Shown here piece after piece: positions 11,367 to 23,539 of a stretch of DNA of 64,000 bases. This stretch comes from Laguncularia racemosa (lineage: Eukaryota > Streptophyta > Magnoliopsida > Myrtales > Combretaceae). Numbering within the stretch: position 1 is the first letter of the stretch; every line of letters begins with the position of its first letter. The stretch spans positions 2,170,001 to 2,234,000 of the forward strand of contig JBBMOL010000091.1 in the NCBI GenBank assembly GCA_037954665.1. The letters run 5' to 3'. Under the pieces are notes generated by a model. That model did no database searches. It saw only the letters and a program-made list of their open reading frames with translations, and was not told the origin of the DNA. The position numbers and the translations under genes are program-made.

Positions 11367-11775
11367 CTCGAAAGGTACTCCTATGAGCTAACCTTGAAAA
11401 AGGGTGTTTAGGAACGTGCCCCTCCGTGGGCTAATTGACCTATAGCGGGAAGAAATGTCTCGAAAGGTGCCCCTATGGGCTAACCCTGAGAGGATGTTTA
11501 GGAAAGTGCCCCAGTGTGGGCTGACTTACTGGTGGTAGGAAGTGTCTTCTTAGACTCGCGACCCTAGGAAAGAAATGTCTCGAAAGGTGCCTCTACGGGC
11601 TGACTCTAAGAGATGATGTTTAGGAAAGTTCCCCATTGTGGGCTAACTAACCTATGGTGGGAAGCGTCTTCTTAGACCCGCGACCCTAGGGAAGAAATAT
11701 CTCGAAAGGTGCCCCTACGGGCTGACCTTAAGAAAGGATGTTTAGAAAAGTGCCCCATTATGAGCTGACTAACCT
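11367..11775 (-). repeat. Longer tandem repeats of about 120 bases
   Basis: Units beginning CTCGAAAGGTGCCCCTA start at 11367, 11458, 11579 and 11701, giving spacings of 91 to 122. Each includes the motifs GTTTAGGAAAGTGCCCC and CTTCTTAGACTCGCGACCCT, apart from the shorter first unit. The unit shares the AAAGTGCTCCTATGAGCTAAC core with the neighbouring 37-base repeat, so both probably arose from one ancestor. Confidence 0.8.
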
Positions 11776-12605
11776 ATGCTTTTGAAAATGCTTCTAACGA
11801 ACGGGTCAAATGACTTGATAAGAGATGTCTTATAATATGTGAATGATGGTTATTTATTCTAAGATGCTTACCAATTTATCACGGATAGCAACCAAACAAC
11901 TGAACTCTTGCTTGAAAACAGAGATAAGGGTCTTTATGTGCTTCCTTTCTTATGTGCATGGCTCTTGTGATTGTGGTATTATCATATTAATGTACTAGGT
12001 TTAATGCTCAAAAGTAGGTAGAATTATATCACAAAATTTATTGAGATTCATTATCATTTCAATGTTCATCATTCATTGGTGAAGTGATGGGTAATGTGTT
12101 TAGGAATGTTTGTTTTAATGAGAATTGGTTGGAGTTATCGATCATTTAAAGACATTAACTTTGCTTGTAAAAGAAATGAAAACTAGACTCATCGAAACTT
12201 ATACTAAATATTGGCATTCATAAACATTAGCAAAATTTCAATTTCCTTGCCTAAGAATAGTACATCTTAACAGCATCTGTATTAATGGGGTCTTTCAATT
12301 CCGGACCATCCATTTGAGTTAATATCAAAGCACCTCCTGACAATACCTTCTTTACAACATATGGGCCCCTATAGTTTGGGGTAAACTTCCCCCTGGAATT
12401 TTGAGCATTAAGGAGAACTTTCTTTAGCACCAGATCTCCTTCTTTGAAACATCAAGGCCTCATTTTCTTGTTAAATGCTTGGGTCATTCTTTGTTGGTAA
12501 CACTGGTTGTGACATAACGCAGTGAGTCTTTTTTCGTCAACCAAATTCAACTGATCAAGCCTCTTCTTTACCCGGTTTGACTCATCTAACTGTGCTTTTG
12601 ATAGA

Positions 12606-13447
12606 ATTCTGAAGGATGGTATTTCGACTTCAACTAGTAGGACTGCCTTTACTATATACTAGAGAATATGGGGTAACTCCAGTGGATGCTCGAATTGAGG
12701 TTTTGTAAGCCATGAAGGCGAATGGCAGCATCTCGTGCCAATCTTTGTAAGTGATTATCATCTTTTCGATGATTCTTTTGATATTCTTGTTAGCTGCTTC
12801 TACTGCCCCATTCATCTGAGGTCGGTAGGGAGTTGAATTTCTATGGTTTATATGGAACTGTTGACACAAATCTATCATCGCTTATTGTTGAGGTTGGTAC
12901 CGTTGTCAGTGATGATTGACTCAGGAACTCCATATCAAGCTATTATCTCCCTCCTCAGGAATCGAACTATTACCCCTTTTGTGACACTAGCATATGATGA
13001 AGCTTCCACCCACTTGGTGAAGTAATCAATGGCCACTAATATAAATCTGTGGCTGTTAGATGCTATTAGAGTGATTAGGCCAATGATGTCGATTCCCCAC
13101 ATGGAGAAAGGCTATGGTGCTAACAACGAATGAAGTTCTTTAGGCGGGGCATTTATTCAGTTTGCATAAACTTGACACAAGTGACAGTGCTTAACATATT
13201 TGATACAATTTGATTCTATGGTTAGCCAATAGTAGCCCAATCTCATGATTTTTCGGGCCAACATATAGCCGTTTATGTGAGGTCCACATACTCCTTCATG
13301 CACTTCTTTCATCAATTCACACACTTCATTTCTATCCCCACATCTTAACAAGGTGGTATCAGGCGGTCTTTTGTAAAGCATAGGCTCATGTAATAAGAAA
13401 TGACTTGCTAACCTTATGAGTGTTCTTCGGTCATTTTTGCTAGTCAT
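12606..13447 (-). pseudogene. Integrase domain of the Ogre-like element, broken
   Basis: Reading on the minus strand: a zinc-binding region with CGPHINGYMLARKIMRLGYYW and HCHLCQ (13157-13330), then a core with IDIIG, AIDYFTKWVEA, ESIITDNGTN and NSTPYRPQMNGAVEAANKNIKRI, in which the D, D and E residues can be placed. Stops occur at about 13154 and in the middle of the core, and the frame is lost after 12630. The TDNGTN and QMNGAVEAANK motifs are typical of the Tat lineage and not of chromoviruses. Integrase would insert the element cDNA, but this copy cannot make it. Confidence 0.88.
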
Positions 13448-13559
13448 TTCAAGGTATTTGCTTTCTTGGAGAAAAGTTTTGATATCATGATACTAGAGCT
13501 TATCATCTTGTGCTTTTTCAATTACCAAACAGTAGGCGGGTCGATTTTCGATTTCTATT

Positions 13560-14010
13560 TTCAATGGTTGGACTTTGACTCCCCCAGTTATCTGAATTAT
13601 AGATGCTAGTGTGGCGAGTGCATCTACAAACTAATTTTGAGTTCTCAGGATGTAAGTGAAGTTGATTGCTTCGAATTCATCGATTAGCTCTGTCAAATGC
13701 TGTCGGTATGGCACCAATTTGGGGTCTTTAGTTTTGTATTCCCCTCTTGTCTGTAATATGATGAGTGAAGACTCTCCGTACACTTCTAATTCACATATTT
13801 CCATGTGGCAGGCCATTTTGAGGCCGAATATGCATGCCTCATATTCTGCGATATTATTAGTATATGGAAATATGAGTCTTGTTACTGAAGGAAATTATGT
13901 TCCTTCTGGTGATATCAACACTGCCCCGATCCCACAACCAAATACATTGGCAGCTCCGTTAAAGAACATCTTCCATTTAAGGCTTTGTTCCGTCCTACAG
14001 TCTTCTATTG
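13560..14010 (-). pseudogene. Second (archaeal-type) RNase H domain of the Ogre-like element
   Basis: Minus-strand reading gives FNGAANVFGCGIGAVLISPEG, NIAEYEACIFGLKMA, ELEVYGESSLIILQ and YILRTQN-FVDALATLAS. This GxGxGxVL...N-AEYEA...V-GDS-L pattern is the extra RNase H that Tat elements carry between the usual RNase H and integrase. Here Asp is altered at the GDS motif (GES) and two or more stops interrupt it. Its role in relatives is RNA removal during reverse transcription. Confidence 0.78.
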
Positions 14011-14159
14011 ATGTGCCTTCCGTCGTTAATAGATTTTCATCATGGAATTGGGCTTGTGATTCTTAGGGATCTCCTTGAACTGGGTGTTCTACCAACAGAT
14101 CAGCTAAAGATTGTCCTTTTTATTGAATTTTGATTTATATATGTGATATCGAATTCTAA

Positions 14160-14590
14160 TAAGAGCATTTGTCATTTGGAGATTCTCTCTAATAAAACGG
14201 GCTTCTCTACTAAGTACTTCGAAAGATCATATCTTGTCAGCAACTCGATGAGATAGTAAATGGTGTATTGCCTCAATCGGTGCATGACCCAAATTAGAGC
14301 ACAGTAAGTCCTCTCTATTTCCGAATACCTCTGTTTCCCGTCTGTGAATTTCTTACTTAGATAATATATGGAATTTTCTCTCTCCTCTTCATCTTTCTGT
14401 CCCAGCACGTACCCCATGGATTCAGGAAGTATTGTGAGGTATAAGAATAAGGGTTTTCCTTATTTTGGAACTATCAAGACTAGGAGATTTATGAGATAGT
14501 CTTTGATCATTTTGAATGCTTCTTCGCATTCATCATCCCATTCTAGCGTGGCATTCATTTTTAGTAAACGGAACAGTGGGCGGCATTTGT
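14160..14590 (-). pseudogene. First RNase H domain of the Ogre-like element
   Basis: Minus-strand reading gives MGYVLGQKDEEERENSIYYL, SKKFTDGKQRYSEIERTYCA and LIWVMHRLRQY, the RNase H segment that follows gypsy reverse transcriptase. The conserved Glu (SEIERT) is present. Stops separate it from the polymerase domain at 14598. Confidence 0.82.
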
Positions 14591-15666
14591 CTGTGAGCTA
14601 TGAGATGAAACAGGCTATATAATTCAACCTTCCCAGCAAACCTCTCACCTCTTTGATAGTATGTGGAGAGGGTAGCTCCAGTATGGCCTTTACCTTGTCA
14701 GGGTCGATTTTAATGCCTTCTCGGCTTATGACAAACCCTAACAATTTGCCTGTTGTGATCCCAAAAGTGCACTTTTCTAGATTTATCTTGAGCTGAAACT
14801 TTCTCAACCGCTTGAACAATTTCCTCATAATAACTGCATAGCTTTCTTCTTCCTTAGACTTGGCTATCATATCGTCGACGTATACTTCGACTTCTTGATG
14901 CATCAAGTCATGAAGTATCGCGACTATAGCTCTTTGATCCGTTGCCCCGACGTTTTTCAAACCAAATGGCATGACTTTGTAACAGAAAGTTCTCCATTTT
15001 GTGATGAAGGTCGTCTTAGTTTTATCTTCTTCAACCATTTTTATTTGATTATATCCTGAGAAACCGTCCATAAATGAGAAGAGATGGCTTCCTACGGTGT
15101 TGTCTACCAAGACATCGATGTGAGGTAAAAGGGAAATTGTCTTTTGGCGTAGCTTGGTTTAAATCTCGAAAGTCTACACATATGCGTACTTTCCCATTCT
15201 TTTTTAGAACGGGGACTATATTCGCTACCCATTCTGGATAGTCAGACACCTCAATGAACCCCACTTCTAGTAGTTTTTGTACTTCCTCTTTAATCTTTAG
15301 TAAGATGTCAGGCCTAAATCTTCTCAATTTCTATTTTTTAGGTTTGAAATCTTCCCTTGTGGAAAGCTTGTGAACTACTATTGATTAGTCTAGTCCTGAC
15401 ATGTCGCCATATGACCAAGTGAATACATCTGCATATTCAGTTAACAGCTCGACTATCTCGCGCTTTTGCTCGGCACTCAAATTAGCCCCGATTTTGAGAT
15501 TTTTTTGTTTCTCGGTGCTTCCTAAATTTACTATCTCCACCGACTCCTCTATTGAAATCTCACTTTGTTCATGTTTTTGCCAATTTTTTTGTATTATTTC
15601 ATGGTCAAGGACATCGCCTCTAACAGCTATCCTAGTAGTGTTGGAAACGATATTGATGTTTTTCAT
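14590..15666 (-). pseudogene. Reverse transcriptase of the Ogre-like element, frameshifted
   Basis: Starts with the linker motif DVFTWSYGDMSGLD (about 15390), then VQKLLEVGFIEVSDYPEWVA, NGKVRICVDFRDLNQATPKD, FSFMDGFSGYNQIKM, CYKVMPFGLKNVGAT and the active site VEVYVDDMIAKS at about 14880, which is intact. GLLGRLNYIACFIS ends the domain. A frameshift near 15110-15130 divides finger and palm parts, and a stop lies near 15330. It would copy element RNA into DNA, but the copy is dead. Confidence 0.92.
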
Positions 15667-15820
15667 TACTTACCTACGTGAAATGTCCCTAACGTTCGAC
15701 AGTGGGGAATCTGTGGGTCAAGTGAAACGAGAGTACGTATATATAAGCAAAAAAGGAATGAATTGTAATTTATTGAATTTGAAAAGTAACAATAATAGAA
15801 ATTCGTTTAATAATTGTTCC

Positions 15821-16786
15821 CTATCCTTGAGCTGACCTAGCACTATTAATAAGATAATAGAACCAATTGTTAAGAGCTAGATGCTGCTCAAACGTGTGAG
15901 AGGTTGGGCCTTCATTGCTGACGTCGGTTTTGCTTATCCTTGGCTCTTGAATGGCAGTTGCTTGCTTGAATGATTGTTGGAGGGGTGGAAAATGCATCGA
16001 GGTATCGCTTGGCTTCTCTTTCCTTTCGCCTCTGATACCTCTTGCTTGTGCCTCTTCCTGGGCTATAGGAACGTACCCTAGTCCAAACGTCACTTGTTGT
16101 CCCCCCTTAAACCGATGGCCCTCCTTGCTAGTTACCACATTCACCTCGTTGAATATTTAGAGGCCAAAGTCTTCGAAACCGTCTTCCCCGATGTAGGGTA
16201 TAGTGGTCTCTTTATAGATGGCATAATCTTGCTCTCCCAGCACAGTGATGATTTGTCCATTCACTATGAACTTGACTTTTTGATGGAGGCTTGAGGGTAT
16301 GGCTCCAGCGGTACTTATCAACGGCCTTCCCAATAGCAGATTAAAAGACCTTGGAATGTCGAAGACTTGGAAGGATATGTGGAATATCTGTGGACCAATC
16401 TCCACTAGAAAGTTAATTTCCCCTACTATTTCTCTCTTTAACCCATCGAAGGCCCTAACCACTATCGAGTTGGGCTTGATGTTGCTTGGCTCGACTCCTA
16501 GCAAGTTAAGGGTGGCCAAAGGGCATACGTTGAGAGAAGATCCATTGTCAATGAGTACTATGGAGATGATTGTGTCGTTGCATTTCACCACTATGAACAG
16601 TGGTTTTGTATGTTGATCTCCATCTTCCCTTAGCTCTTTGGGAGAGAAAGATATTTGGTCCATGGTGAAGATTGAATCTGCCACATGGCTTAATTTCTCT
16701 GTTGCGATGCCCTCTAGTACCTTAATATGTTTGAGTACTTTGAAGAGTGCTTCCCTATGAGGCTCAGATGTTGTGAGGAGGCCCAT
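15821..16786 (-). pseudogene. Aspartic protease and downstream linker of the Ogre-like element
   Basis: The best preserved frame of the element (209 residues, 16157-16786). The catalytic motif appears as VLIDNGSSLNVCPLATL; Tat elements usually have DNG in this place, and not DSG, so it may not be a defect. The flap region and SFNLLLGRPLIS (the hydrophobic-hydrophobic-G motif) follow. Downstream 15821-16144 encodes a linker with GLGYVPI. Retroviral-type proteases cut the Gag-Pol chain. The two parts are split by a stop near 16157. Confidence 0.88.
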
Positions 16787-16795
16787 AAGTGATAT

Positions 16796-18843
16796 CTAGG
16801 CTGGATTCAGTTGTTCTATGATCTTATATTTGCTTGCCTTGACCATCTTTGTAAATGCAGAGAGCCCCTCTTCGTCCTCCTTCCCTACCTTAGTGTTGGG
16901 CTCTTCGGTTGAAATCCTGTATTTTGAGTCATAAATTCTCCCAGAGCGGGTGATTCCTCCTACTATAGGGGGTCTTTCTTGATCGAGAGCTCGACAGTCA
17001 AATGGTGCCGCCTTATACCTCTCCAAGGGTATTGAGACATTGAATACATATCTCTTCTTTAGAATCTGCACCTCAGTAGATTGTCCCTTGTAGCACTTTA
17101 TGACTATCGGCTTTTGGTCTTATTTAATAATGTTCACGGACTTCTCCCCCTCTTTTGGTGGGTTGTCTTCTTTCTCAAACTCGAGCCCCCATCCACTAGG
17201 TGACTTATACTCGATTGGTATGAAAGAGTAATTTACTAGATACTCAAATCTCCCATACGATTCGCCTAAGGTACAGACTGTTGGGTCTCTTGCTAACCAT
17301 CTCTTCTTGATTTGTGATTTAGGGGTTTCATCTGGGACTTGGCGTGGGTGACTTTCTTGTTGCACTGTTGCTTTTTGCTGTTTTGGGACCTCTTTGGAGT
17401 CTGGCTCTTCAGATGTGATCATATTGACAGTGGGCTTATGGTTGGGTAGCGGATTAGTGTTGACATTAGGTGCTAGTGTGTCAATAAAGTCCAATTGCAC
17501 TATTCCGACGTCAATCAGATCTTGAATCTTGTTTCGGAGTCTCTAACATCTGTTTGTAGAATGCCCCTCTTAGCCCATATGAGAATCACATTTAAGGCTT
17601 GAGTCAAAATTTCTAGGCTTGTATCGGTCACTTGGGATCTCGAAGCTGATCAAATTATCCGCTTGCAGTCGAGTGAAGACCTGGCTGAGTAGGATCGGGA
17701 TTAGAGTGAATTATCTTAAGACCCTGGTGGCCTAGGTGTAATTCATCGGTGACTGCTGGATGAGGCATTCACAGTCTAAAATGTCACGCGGGTCCCAACT
17801 TTGTCCACTCTGCCGGAGTTAACCGTGTTGACGGTAAACTCCTTGGCTTTGTTACCTCCTAGGGGCCTCTATGATGATACGATTCTAGGAGGGTCCACTG
17901 TTTGGAGTTTCCCTAATGTGATGGCATTCTCGATTTGACACCCTGCTGCTACTACTTTTGCAAAGCTAGATAACGTTTGGCCCACTAAATGTGAGAAGTA
18001 AGTCTTATCCAGAGTGTTAACAAAGATAAATGTCAACTCCTTTTCAGAAATTAAGGTCATTAACCTAGCAGCCTGAGCTCTCCAACGTTAAGCATGCTCC
18101 TTGAAAGACTCAACATGTTTCTTTCGGAGACTTCCTAGATTCATTACTGAAGGGGCAACCTCGATGTTGAATTTGTATTGATTGTGGAATACCCGAGCGA
18201 GTCTTTCCTAGGTATTGACTTGGTTAAAGTCTAAGTGTGCATACTAGACGAGACGAGGGCAAAGCCTGTGAGGCTGTCTTGGAAAGTCTGGATCATGAGC
18301 TAGTCATATTGGACATACTTGCTCATCTTCCGTACATACAACCTTGTATGCATCTTGGAGCAACTAGTGCCATCATATTATTCAAATTGTGGGGTCTTGA
18401 ACTTCTTTGGGTACACTTCCTCCCCATACACTGGTAAGCTAATGATCCCTGCCTGATCAAAACCATCAGGCCCCTCTATCGTTTTCATCTTATCAGCCAG
18501 CTGTTAAAATTTTTTTCTTTCCATCTCCTTTTCTCCTTCCTCCATCTCCCTCTTTATGTCATTCGAGATTGATTCTCGGTTCATACTCGAATGCCGGGTT
18601 GAAGTGGGAATTGATCTCTTCATATTCTGGAGGTTGACCCTCTATTGCTTTCCCTTTTTTGGCTCTTGAGTGTTCTTCCTGAGTTGGTTGGGTGGTGCAA
18701 AGGAGGCTAATACTTTCAATCAGGAGGTGGACTTGTGCAGCAAATTGCTGGACTATTTATTATAGGGACATGATCCTAAGATCCGAGGCGGTATCAGCGC
18801 TAGTGTTGTTGCGGTTGTCGCTGTTGTTGCCACTGTTTGCCAT
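16796..18843 (-). pseudogene. gag of the Ogre-like element, broken
   Basis: The likely start is MANSGNNSDNRNN (ATG at 18841-18843), with stops soon after. The central capsid-like part gives VMNLGSLRKKHVESFKEHA, RWRAQAARLMTLISEKEL, FVNTLDKTYFSHLVGQTLSS and FAKVVAAGCQIENAI, a pattern shared by Tat gag proteins (W-D...F-NTL...M-G). The C-terminal part has QERPPIVGGITRSGRIY before protease. Gag forms the particle in which reverse transcription takes place. At least five stops and frame changes are present. Confidence 0.85.
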
Positions 18844-19120
18844 TTTGGTCTTTGAACGGGTGCAGATTGGGCTCCTTGGAGGGTTCAGTTGTTTGGGAGC
18901 TATCTTTGATATCTAACACGCATTTTTCTTAGTTTAATGCATGTATGTAAATATGGTGCATGTGTCACACAGATGCTAAAATAAAGGGGCCAGCAATTGA
19001 TTAATAATATAATACTGAAATTTTATTTTTATTAATATTGGAAACTTGGAGTTCGATACTTGAAAAATGAAAAAGTAAAAGTACAATGCTAATCTATTTC
19101 CTAGTCCTCTTCTTCTTCTG
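18844..19120. other. Spacer between the extra ORF and gag
   Basis: AT-rich gap of about 275 bases. No open frame or motif was recognised. In Ogre elements the ORF1-gag spacing is short, which fits. Confidence 0.5.
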
Positions 19121-20597
19121 CTATGTAGGCGTCAGTTTTCCGCTGATGATAGCTTCCAGCTCTTTGACTCTAGCTTGGGTTTTCTCTAATTGAGCTTCTA
19201 AGGCCTTGTTCCTTTGATCAAACTCTTTAAATCTACCCTTCCAAATATCCTTTTTATAGTTTGCAGCTTCAAAGTATACCTCCATCCAGGCCCTGACTTG
19301 TTCCAAATAGGTTCTCAGCTCTAGGTCCACCTTGTCTAGCTCAAGTTAGGTGATATCTGGGACTTGGTATGCCCTTTCTCCTGTTTGATATAGCTGGTGG
19401 ATAACAAAATCCTTGGTGGCTCGATGCTTGCCCACTTCGCCATCTAAGTCTCTGAGGTCTACGTTGGGGCTCTTGATTCGGGCTTCCCATAGGGCTTTGA
19501 CCTTTGCCAGCTTGGCAAACTTCTCGGCTACCAGCAGATTTGGGTCCTAATATTCAAACGTGATTGCTTCTAGTGATGGTCGATAAACTATGTCTTGGAT
19601 GGTACCGAACTGGTGGACCACCGGTTTGGATGATAACCTATACATCTGCTAATACCAATTAGAGGAACGGCCTGAAGGTTTCTATAGGTTAGGATGACTT
19701 TGTTGCAGCAACTCCATCTAACTGTCCACAGGATGTCGTCGGCACTAAAACTCTTAAGCAATTTCACCCAACTATAGCTAGTAAGGTCGTTGGATAGCTT
19801 TATCTTCTCTATGCAGGAGTCCATAAGGTCCACTTGTTGGGCTAAAGATTTCCGGACCAGGTTCAACCCAAAACATTTGAGGTGGCTCACAAACCAAATC
19901 AAGATGAGGTTAATGTTTGAGCGAAGGATCTTGTGGCCCTTCCTCTTGACAAAGTTCAAGTTTCGAATCTGTTTAGCTAGTAGAGCTGGGATATAAGGTT
20001 TCCCTTCCAAGAATTAAGCCACTAACTCTGCAACTCGGTAATGGATGTAAAAGATCCCGGTAGGGTCAGGATGAAAGCATTCACCCTCCTCTGTTTGTAG
20101 CTCTTAGGGTTCCCGCATAATATGTCTTTCCTATCCCCATCATTTTCCCGGGCTATGAACCAGGCTTATAACTCGTCCATCCATATACAATATCCGTTAC
20201 AGTTTGCTAAGGCCTTGTTGATTGCTGTCTTGCGAATACCTAGAAGTCTACTGAAAATACCGGCCGGCCCGACCTCAAGATCTAGCATGTATACTTCATT
20301 GGTTAGTGATGGGGCCTACAGAAGTTGAGTGTATTCTTCCAGAGTGGGAGTGATCTCATATGGCCCAATGAAGAAAGCTACGGGCTCTACTTCCCATAGA
20401 TAGAGGATAGCCCGTATCAGAGGTAAGTTCATTCTCATCTTCATCAGTGAAAGGATGGACCATATCTTTTGTTGGATGAAGACCTACTCTTCGGGATTGT
20501 ATCGAGTAAACCAATGATCCAGTACCAACTTTGGATCCAGAGGTTTACAAACTCGGATCTCTTTGTGGAGAAGGCGGTCGATTGTAGAACTAGCCAT
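19121..20597 (-). pseudogene. Extra ORF upstream of gag (Ogre ORF1-like), broken
   Basis: Starts MASSTIDRLLHKEIRVCKPL (ATG at 20595-20597) and, with stops at about 20490, 20320 and others, gives readable protein including WSILSLMKMRMNLPLIRAIL, WEVEPVAFFIGPYEITPTLE and GIFSRLLGIRKTAINKAL. It ends with an acidic-basic heptad region (YKKDIWKGRFKEFDQRNKAL then EAQLEKTQARVKELEAI), a likely coiled coil, and a stop at 19121-19123. It is read in the same direction as gag and lies between the 5' LTR and gag, the place of the additional ORF in Ogre elements, whose function is unknown. I do not recognise any catalytic motif. Confidence 0.75.
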
Positions 20598-21097
20598 CTA
20601 TTACAATAGAAGTCTCCAATTACAAAAACTTTTTACAACGCACAAATAATGTTATCATAGGGAAATGTGTTTGAACTCTAGGAATAGAACAAAATTATTA
20701 CATCACTAATCAATTACCAACCCATGACTTCATGTATGTAGAGAGGTGAGTTCTAATCGGTCCCCAAGCTCTATAGCCTCTCGCATTCTTGAAGAAATGG
20801 ATCTTAAGCCATATTGAAGCGTTAGGTGAGGTGGTCTAATCAATCCCGAACGGTGATCATATCACTTCGCCCGAAACCTACACAATGGCCCCTCATCTTA
20901 GGGTCTTAAGACGGCCCGGGTTTGACCTTATCTATTCACATGTTTACATGCATGTAGACTCAACAGTAAAAATAAATAACCGAACCCTAAATTTAGTTAA
21001 ATCCTTGAAATGTTAACATCAGTAGTATAACAATCAAGAGACATTTTTGGAAACGATGATTTCAGAAGATTCAGGTGGCTAGCCTACTAGAGAAGTG

Positions 21098-21115
21098 TTC
21101 CCAACGGAGTCGTCA
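21098..21115 (-). other. Primer binding site, tRNA-Arg-like
   Basis: Minus-strand TGACGACTCCGTTGGGAA starts three bases inside the 5' LTR. It resembles the TGGCGACTCC-CTGGG site complementary to the 3' end of tRNA-Arg used by Ogre elements, with substitutions. The tRNA assignment is an inference. Confidence 0.6.
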
Positions 21116-21118
21116 TCT

Positions 21119-22978
21119 TGTCGAGTCTAATTTTTTATTTTTTATTTATATTCCTAATCCGATTTATACTAGACATTATGCTCATCTAATATAAGTCATC
21201 GACTTGAATTATGAATTTTGTCTTATTTTTGGAGTCGCCACCTAACTAAAGTTGGGAAAGATTATTGAATTAGGACTAATTGAGCATATTAATCCCAATT
21301 TGGACAACTGGTCAGTGAGATTTCCTCTTTTCGTCTTTGTGAAAGAGAAAAGGAAAAACCAAAGTTGCTGAACTTAAGGACTAACCTATTAAAACCTTAA
21401 AGTTACCACCTTATTCTTCTGAAATCTAAATCCTATCATAATGTTTTTTATTGTTATTTATTTTGTTTTTATTTTTTTATTTTTGTTTATTAATTAAAAG
21501 CAACTTATTCTAATATGGAAAATGATTTTTTTTATTCTTTTTAGAGTTGCTCTAGACGAGTGCCTACATACCTACTATTCAGGATCAAACAAGTCGTAGT
21601 TCGCTTTTCATGAAAAACTTTAGTGGGTTTGTTAATTTTAATTATGAAATTAATTTTGGTTTACATTTTTATCATTTTTAGCATTTTTTGGAAAAAAATC
21701 TAAGCCTAAGCTTGATTCTTTTATTTTTTTGAAAAACTTAATTTTGGATTTATTTAAGAAAAGGATTTTTCTGAGTGATAAAAAAAAATTATTTTTGTTT
21801 CTCTATGATTAACCTACCTCTAATATTATTATTATTTTTTTTATTTTTTTATTTTTTATTTTATAATTTTTTATTATTTTATCTACCTTACACTAAACAT
21901 AAAAATAATAAACTAATCTAAATTATTTATTTATTTACCCTTTTTTTTCAGATTGTGAATAAATAAATAAATAAAATACAATAAAAAATAAAAAAATAAA
22001 AGAAAACGAAAAATCTGACTTACCTGGATTTGGGTACGGTGCGTGGGTCGGATCGAACCACGATGGCTAGAAATCCTCATCGACAGCATTTTGACAGTCC
22101 TTTTCGTCAAATGAGGGGTGTTTCTGAAGTTTCCGAGGATGAGGAACCTAAGGCCGGTGGTGGTTACGGTTGAAAACCTCCCCATGTGGCGTTTTGAGGC
22201 GGTGGTGATCGACGGTCATGCTCGAGAACTCCGGCGAAGCTCCAATCTCTCTTATTTTCTCTCTTTTCTCACTTTTGATTCGTGCTTTGGCTTCCCCACA
22301 TCATGCTCTATTATAAGCATTAGAAATCGAGCTGGATAAGCTCGGATTTTGGTTGAAAAACCTATCTCCGATTTGTGTAAATCCTTTGATTTGTTGCGAT
22401 TTAATTCCAATGGGATGATGTTTATCCTATTTCAGTTAAAGATTTGGTGAATTTCGTGTAAAAATTGCATCAAAACGGCCAAAATTCGAATTTTTCCTCG
22501 CCGGCGACGATCTCGGACGGAGGTTGGAGATGATCACACACCCGACACATGCACTCCCTCCGTCTAATCATGAGCTGACACGTGTCCTGGGGGAAGAAAA
22601 AAATTGTAAAACGCGAATTTGCTTCCCCTGCGTTTCGAACTTGTGACCGAGCCCCTTCCCCCCATATGCCAGGCCATAGTCCAGACTAGCTGGGCTAGCC
22701 CACTTACTCGTTTTTTTTTTTATTTATGCAAATTGCATATATGCAATGCAATTTTTATTATTTTATATTATTTTAAAATGATAGAAATTTGTAAAAATTA
22801 TTTAACTCCTTTTATTATTATTTCTACAATTATTTTCCAAAATTGATATATTTTCCCTATTTATTTTATTTTTTGAATATTTTTCCTATTTTTGCTAAAT
22901 TAGAAGAAAAATTATAAAAAATAAAAAAATTAAAAATTGACCATTATTAATTATTAGGGGCAAAAATATTTTCTTACA
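21119..22978 (-). mobile_element. 5' LTR of the Ogre-like element
   Basis: Matches 8601-10477 over its length, with small insertions and deletions in the T-rich part (21820-21880). Ends are TGTCGAGTC on the left and TTCTTACA on the right (plus strand); the right end has drifted from the ATGTTTACA of the other copy. Confidence 0.9.
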
Positions 22979-23539
22979 ACAAATTTGATTTATCTTGCCA
23001 TCACTAGGCCATTCTAACTTTAGTGTCAAAGTGCATGCATTGAAAACACTTTCAGCGCTTAATATATTACATTTGTTCATTTTATAGGCCAAATAATGCC
23101 CAATTAAAGACTCAACTTAGCCTAAAGACTAGTGCATGGCACAAAGAGAAATCAACAGTTCTAATATCTCATCAATGCTCTTGTGATTTTGCTACCTATC
23201 ACATTAGAATGGCCCCAATCCATGTTTATATAGATTATTTCATCAAGTATATCCTATAATTAATACACCACCAATAATTGATATAGAAATCATTAAGAGC
23301 TTATGACTCATCCTAAACTTTATTTGTTGTGTAAAATTGGTCTCATATCGTGCAAGATGAATTGTATCAACTTTCATTGCTACATAAGACCAATAAATGA
23401 CTTGTTATTACTCATATGACTTGCTCACAAGATCTCCAATCACGTAAATTAGGTTACTACCATTTGTGATCTCACATGACTAAAGTCTCATTCCACCCTA
23501 GTGTTTCGCTAACGAGTTTTTTTTTTTTTTTTTTGAAAG
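22979..23539. other. Non-coding interval, nothing recognised
   Basis: AT-rich spacer between the Ogre-like element and the copia remnant. It may contain more copia 3' sequence, but I see no LTR. Confidence 0.5.

Larger units (their letters stand above)
8601..22978 (-). mobile_element. Tat/Ogre-like Ty3/gypsy retrotransposon, near complete
   Basis: A 14.4 kb element read on the minus strand. It has LTRs of about 1.87 kb at 8601-10477 (3') and 21119-22978 (5'), both ending TGTCGAGTCTAA on the plus strand. Flanking 5-base duplications are ACAAG (8596-8600) and ACAAA (22979-22983). Going from the 5' LTR the order is: tRNA-Arg-like primer site, an extra ORF, gag, protease, reverse transcriptase, RNase H, a second RNase H, integrase, a repeat-filled 3' untranslated stretch, polypurine tract. 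The extra ORF before gag, two RNase H domains and large size are hallmarks of the Ogre group of the Tat lineage. All coding parts carry stops or frameshifts. By eye about nine of the first hundred LTR bases differ, so it is an old insertion. Confidence 0.92.

Noticed and set aside
10991..11775. Regular repeats that could be mistaken for a CRISPR array
   Set aside because: Units are directly adjacent with no unique spacers, lie within a plant retrotransposon, and there are no cas genes.
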